Shown: piece by piece, positions 16,856-19,793 of the stretch
Position numbering within the stretch: the stretch's first letter is position 1
Layout: each line of letters opens with the position of its first letter
Source of the DNA: Bacteroidales bacterium
GTDB lineage: Bacteria > Bacteroidota > Bacteroidia > Bacteroidales > UBA932
DNA: 19,793 bases
Direction of reading: 5' to 3'
NCBI GenBank assembly: GCA_016285215.1
Contig: JAEEQI010000021.1
Location: 1 to 19,793 of the forward strand
The notes under the pieces: model-generated
Told to the model about the DNA's origin: nothing
What the model saw: only the letters and a program-made list of their open reading frames with translations
The model's database searches: none
Translations under genes and position numbers: made by a program

Positions 16856-18261
16856 GAAAGTTCCTGTTAGTCATCCTCTGCGCCCTTCCGCTCGCGGCCC
16901 GCGCCCAGAGCCTGGAGCAGCTTATCCAGCTGGCCCAGGACAGCACCGTCCGGGCCTTCCAGAGCCGTTATGAGTACGAGTACTACCAGCAGCGTTACGG
17001 CCAGTTCCAGGCCCTGAGAAAGCCCCAGCTGGAGCTCAAGCTGGTTCCCAACTACCAGCGGATGATTGCCGAAACCGGCCGTAATTACATTTACATCCGT
17101 AACTTTGACCGCTTCTCTACCGTGGCCCAATTGCAGATGACCCAGAAGGTGCTGGGGCTGGGCGGAGAAGCCTATGTGGGCTCACAGGCCCTTTGGAGTG
17201 AGTATTTCTCGCGGGACCAGCGCGGCCTGCCGCGGGAATTCGTGGCCACCCCCCTTCTGCTGGGTTACCAGCAGTCGCTCCTGGGCTACAATCCCTACCG
17301 CTGGGAGAAAGCCGTGGAAGACCAGCGCCTGGAGGCCGCCCGCAAACAGCTGAGCTACAACCTGCACCTCATAGCCGAGGAAACAACGGTCCGCTACTTC
17401 CGCCTGGCCTGCGCCCAGGGTCTGCTGGATATGTGCGAGCGCAACAAGCAGACGGCCGATACCCTCTACGCCATTGCCAAGGAGAAAGCCAGTATTGCTA
17501 TGGTAACCCTGGCCGAACTCCGCTCCCTGGAGCTCCAGCGCCTCAACGCCGACAACGCCCTCCAGAGCGCCCGCAACGAGGAACAGCTGGCCAAAGAGTC
17601 CCTGCTGTCTTATCTGAGGGCCGATGCTTCGGCCCTTCCAACCCGCCTTTCCGTTCCCAGCGAGACGAGGCCCGTCTATCTTTCGGACGAGGATGCCCTG
17701 GAACTGGCCCGGGCCAACAGTCCGGCCCTTCTGCAGCAGCAGGTGGCCATTACCCAGGCCCGCCAGCAGCAGGAGAAGGTGCGCAAAGAGGGCGGCGTCA
17801 AAGTGGGCGTAGACCTCAATATGGGTATGCAGCAGCTTGGCAGCACTTTCTTTGGGGCGTTTAAGGATCCCACCTTCTATATGGTAGGGGCCGTTACCCT
17901 GAGCGTGCCCATCCTGGATCACGGCGCCGCCAAGAAGGGCCACGCCGCCGCCACAGCCTGGAAGGCCCGCGAAGAACAGGTCCTGCGGGAAGAGGAGCGC
18001 GCCCTCACCGAAGACGTGCTCACCACGCTGGACAACCTCCGCTCCCACGAGCAGATGCTTTCCCACACCGCCGATGCGGTAGCCCTGGCCGACGACGTCT
18101 TTGAACTCACGGCCGAGAACTACGCCAACGGCCTCTGCGACATCAACACATATTCCCTGGCCCAGAGCCGCCGGGACAACGCCTACAACCAGCACCTCAC
18201 GGCGCTGGCCAAATACTGGACCACCTATTACCACTTCTTAACCCTTACGCAGTATGAATAG
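16852..18261 (+). CDS. TolC-family outer-membrane efflux protein
   Basis: The 469-residue protein starts with a signal peptide, MRKFLLVILCALPLAARAQ, with probable cleavage after residue 19. The rest is largely helical and alanine-, glutamine- and leucine-rich, with the two-repeat pattern of outer-membrane factors: one helical stretch around 165-245 and another around 285-450 containing LELARANSPALLQQQVAITQARQQQEK. Such proteins trimerise to form the outer-membrane channel and periplasmic tunnel of type I secretion and efflux pumps. It overlaps the second ABC gene by four bases and the lipoprotein adaptor by eight, so translation is likely coupled. Its position suggests it is the exit duct for the ABC exporter, the RND-type adaptor, or both. 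Confidence 0.88.
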   Translation: MRKFLLVILCALPLAARAQSLEQLIQLAQDSTVRAFQSRYEYEYYQQRYGQFQALRKPQLELKLVPNYQRMIAETGRNYIYIRNFDRFSTVAQLQMTQKVLGLGGEAYVGSQALWSEYFSRDQRGLPREFVATPLLLGYQQSLLGYNPYRWEKAVEDQRLEAARKQLSYNLHLIAEETTVRYFRLACAQGLLDMCERNKQTADTLYAIAKEKASIAMVTLAELRSLELQRLNADNALQSARNEEQLAKESLLSYLRADASALPTRLSVPSETRPVYLSDEDALELARANSPALLQQQVAITQARQQQEKVRKEGGVKVGVDLNMGMQQLGSTFFGAFKDPTFYMVGAVTLSVPILDHGAAKKGHAAATAWKAREEQVLREEERALTEDVLTTLDNLRSHEQMLSHTADAVALADDVFELTAENYANGLCDINTYSLAQSRRDNAYNQHLTALAKYWTTYYHFLTLTQYE

Positions 18262-18560
18262 GTCTCTTACCTTCCTTACCCTTGTTCTGGCCTTCAGCGC
18301 CTGCCACAGCCGCAATTCGGCCCCGGTGGCGGAGCCCCAGGCCGTACCCGCAGAGCAGCCCGCCGCCGCTCCGGAGCAGAACCTTCAGCGCACCATAGAG
18401 TCCGAAGGCTTCTCCAGCAAGGGAACCATCGAGGCCATCACCGAAGTCCCCGTCTACAGCCGCATTGCAGAGCAGATTGTAAGCTTTGACATTGAACTGG
18501 GTCAGCGCGTACGCAAAGGAGAAGTGGTGGTGCGTCTGAGCCAGGATGTCCTCAAGGACA
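18254..18560 (+). CDS. RND-type periplasmic adaptor lipoprotein, 3'-truncated at a junction
   Basis: Only about the first 102 residues of an adaptor (normally 340-400) are present. It has a lipoprotein signal ending LAFSAC, with the lipid-attachment cysteine at 17, then an Ala/Pro/Gln-rich linker. The first half of a lipoyl domain follows, with EVPVYSRIAEQIVSFDIELG and the classic GQRVRKGEVVVRLSQ. After LSQDVLKD the reading continues to a stop at 18649, but that tail (RTSLKIWIILTTG onward) is translated out of frame from unrelated AT-rich DNA. I therefore end the genuine coding part near 18560. A full gene would be expected to continue into a helical hairpin and often an RND pump gene. The start overlaps the TolC-like gene by eight bases. 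Confidence 0.75.
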
Positions 18561-18570
18561 TCCGGACGTC
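18553..18570. other. Compositional junction, probable assembly chimera
   Basis: Up to about 18559 the DNA is GC-rich and encodes the adaptor lipoprotein. From about 18562 an AT-richer frame opens (PDVIEDLDNPNHRKIFGPDE). For scale, bases 17941-18000 contain 43 G/C of 60, while 18661-18720 contain 21 of 60. Codon choice switches too: TTA, TCA and AGA, rare or absent to the left, become common. Both genes are broken at the same spot in different frames and no mobile-element ends, target duplication or tRNA is seen. Misjoining of two genomes is the simplest reading. Confidence 0.8.
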
Positions 18571-19779
18571 ATTGAAGATTTGGATAATCCTAACCACCGG
18601 AAGATTTTTGGGCCAGACGAACATTTTACCGATGAAGATCAAGATTTAGTTGATTATGCCGATGCAAACAATATAATTACAGTTTATGCAGTATGGGCTC
18701 CGTCTGTTGGTAATTTACAAGGATGGTCCGGCTGTTCTTCCATGTCAACTAATGATGTAATAGCACTTACTGATATCCGTGATAATAATACTTACGCTGT
18801 TGCAAAATTGGCTGATGGAAATTGTTGGACGATAGAAAACCTAAGATTAGATTTTTCTAACCTTTCATCCGGGGTAGATATTGCAATAGAAAACACCAAT
18901 AACCCATCTACGGGCTTTGCTTCATCACTAGCTTCCACAAGCTCTACTTCGCCAGGATCATGGTGCAATACCAATAGCGCCGCATGTGATAATAAAATTT
19001 CATACAATACAGATGCCCTAGCAAACCCTGGTAACGTGAGTACTAACTGGGGGACTCCAGTCTACGGTTATGGCGTATATTATAACTGGTATACCGCTAC
19101 AGCAGGTCATGGTACTTATAGTATGTCTTCAGGCAATACGCCTGGTGATATTTGCCCTCAAAGCTGGCATTTACCAGCCAGCGCCGACTTTAGTTACATT
19201 ACCGTAGCAAACTTAAAAGTTTTTCCTCAAAACTATGTAAGTTCAGGGCAAATATGGAGTGCTAGTATGCACAATGTAGAAAACATAACTGGTATCTGGT
19301 CGAAGACCGCCAATGCAACTAACCTGGCATATAGGTTATATGCGACCCATTCGTCTATTGAAAATACAAACACTCTCAATAAATATGCTGGTGAATCGGT
19401 TCGTTGTATAGTGAATGAGTCAACAACTTTTTCCATCTCCTATAATTTGAATGGCGCTTCTGGCACAGCGCCAGAAGGCAACAGTGTAGCTTCTACTCGC
19501 ACATACCAGGACTTCACCATCCCAGACGACGAACCGACCCGTAGCCACTATATTTTCCTTGGTTGGTCCACTAATAGCTCCGCCACTACCGCGGACTACA
19601 CTGCTGGCAATCAACTTAGAGTAACTTCCGCTACCACTGAACTATTCGCTGTATGGGAGCCATTACCTTATCGCATTATCTATAACGGCAATAACCCAAC
19701 CGCTGGGAACATGTCATCCGTAGAACATCAAAATGTAATAATTGGCTCATACATACGTCTTGTCGCGCCAAACTACTAG
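18562..19779 (+). CDS. Saccharibacteria-like surface protein fragment with FISUMP-like domain and InlB repeats
   Basis: This is the interior of a larger secreted or cell-wall protein, cut at its 5' end by the junction; it has no signal peptide and no credible start codon. The order is: the end of one InlB-type repeat (ADANNIITVYAVWAP), a cysteine-bearing FISUMP-like domain containing ALTDIRDNNTYAVAKLADG followed by NCWTIENLRL (about 18757-18846) and GDICPQSWHLPAS, then an InlB/Listeria-Bacteroides repeat (FSISYNLNG to ELFAVWEP, about 19429-19662), then the beginning of another repeat. This combination is, as I recall, common in large surface proteins of Candidatus Saccharibacteria. The reading frame stops at TAG 19777-19779, but the next codons (Asn-Ser-Gly-Tyr) continue the repeat, so the stop may be a mutation or sequence error. 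Function is unknown; adhesion is the usual guess. Confidence 0.7.
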   Translation, partial: PDVIEDLDNPNHRKIFGPDEHFTDEDQDLVDYADANNIITVYAVWAPSVGNLQGWSGCSSMSTNDVIALTDIRDNNTYAVAKLADGNCWTIENLRLDFSNLSSGVDIAIENTNNPSTGFASSLASTSSTSPGSWCNTNSAACDNKISYNTDALANPGNVSTNWGTPVYGYGVYYNWYTATAGHGTYSMSSGNTPGDICPQSWHLPASADFSYITVANLKVFPQNYVSSGQIWSASMHNVENITGIWSKTANATNLAYRLYATHSSIENTNTLNKYAGESVRCIVNESTTFSISYNLNGASGTAPEGNSVASTRTYQDFTIPDDEPTRSHYIFLGWSTNSSATTADYTAGNQLRVTSATTELFAVWEPLPYRIIYNGNNPTAGNMSSVEHQNVIIGSYIRLVAPNY

Positions 19780-19793
19780 AACTCAGGCTATGC

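Noticed and set aside
18561..18649. C-terminal tail of the adaptor lipoprotein after residue 102
   Set aside because: It is the wrong frame of the AT-rich DNA beyond the junction; the other frame there encodes recognisable surface-protein sequence.
1..19793. CRISPR arrays, tRNA or rRNA genes, insertion sequences and toxin-antitoxin pairs
   Set aside because: I saw no regularly spaced repeats, no tRNA-like cloverleaf or CCA end, no transposase, and no paired small genes anywhere in the window.

Overview
The window looks like a metagenomic contig. About 18.5 kb comes from a high-GC member of the Bacteroidota (Bacteroidales-like), joined near base 18,560 to about 1.2 kb of unrelated AT-richer DNA resembling surface-protein genes of Candidatus Saccharibacteria (TM7/CPR). 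The Bacteroidota call rests on TAnnTTTG promoter elements, absence of Shine-Dalgarno-led starts, a type III glutamine synthetase, a carbamoyl-phosphate synthetase of the CAD-like type I recall in Bacteroidales, and protein similarities recalled from memory. No search was run.

Bases 1-500 hold rpmE2 (ribosomal protein L31 type B), its terminator, and a leader of about 130 nt that starts at a TAnnTTTG promoter and ends in a terminator-like hairpin with a T run stopping four bases before the next start codon. Bases 501-9782 form a compact plus-strand operon: carAB (a single-chain fusion of the CPSase glutaminase and synthetase subunits), glnN (glutamine synthetase III), purF (glutamine-PRPP amidotransferase) and purA (adenylosuccinate synthetase). 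Three of the four make or consume glutamine, so the operon couples glutamine supply to the committed steps of pyrimidine and purine synthesis. Convergent to it, purC-purB (minus strand, 12022 to 9779) add two more purine steps. The purA and purB stop codons share one CTAG.

Divergent from purC, at 12138-18261, is a tightly overlapped export operon: a small HlyD-like adaptor, two ABC transporters resembling the NHLM bacteriocin exporter pair, and a TolC-like outer-membrane protein, followed by the start of a lipoprotein RND-type adaptor. Two features are unusual. The first ABC protein has no N-terminal C39 peptidase, and the HlyD-like adaptor has no coiled-coil hairpin between its lipoyl halves. 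No cargo peptide gene is visible in the window. This exporter is the best candidate for a less-described system here.

The lipoprotein adaptor breaks off after about 102 residues at the compositional junction. Beyond it lies a fragment of a repeat-rich surface protein with a FISUMP-like domain and InlB (Listeria-Bacteroides) repeats, interrupted by an in-frame TAG 14 bases before the window ends. I read the junction as a probable assembly chimera, so genes right of 18,560 should not be used to interpret the exporter operon.
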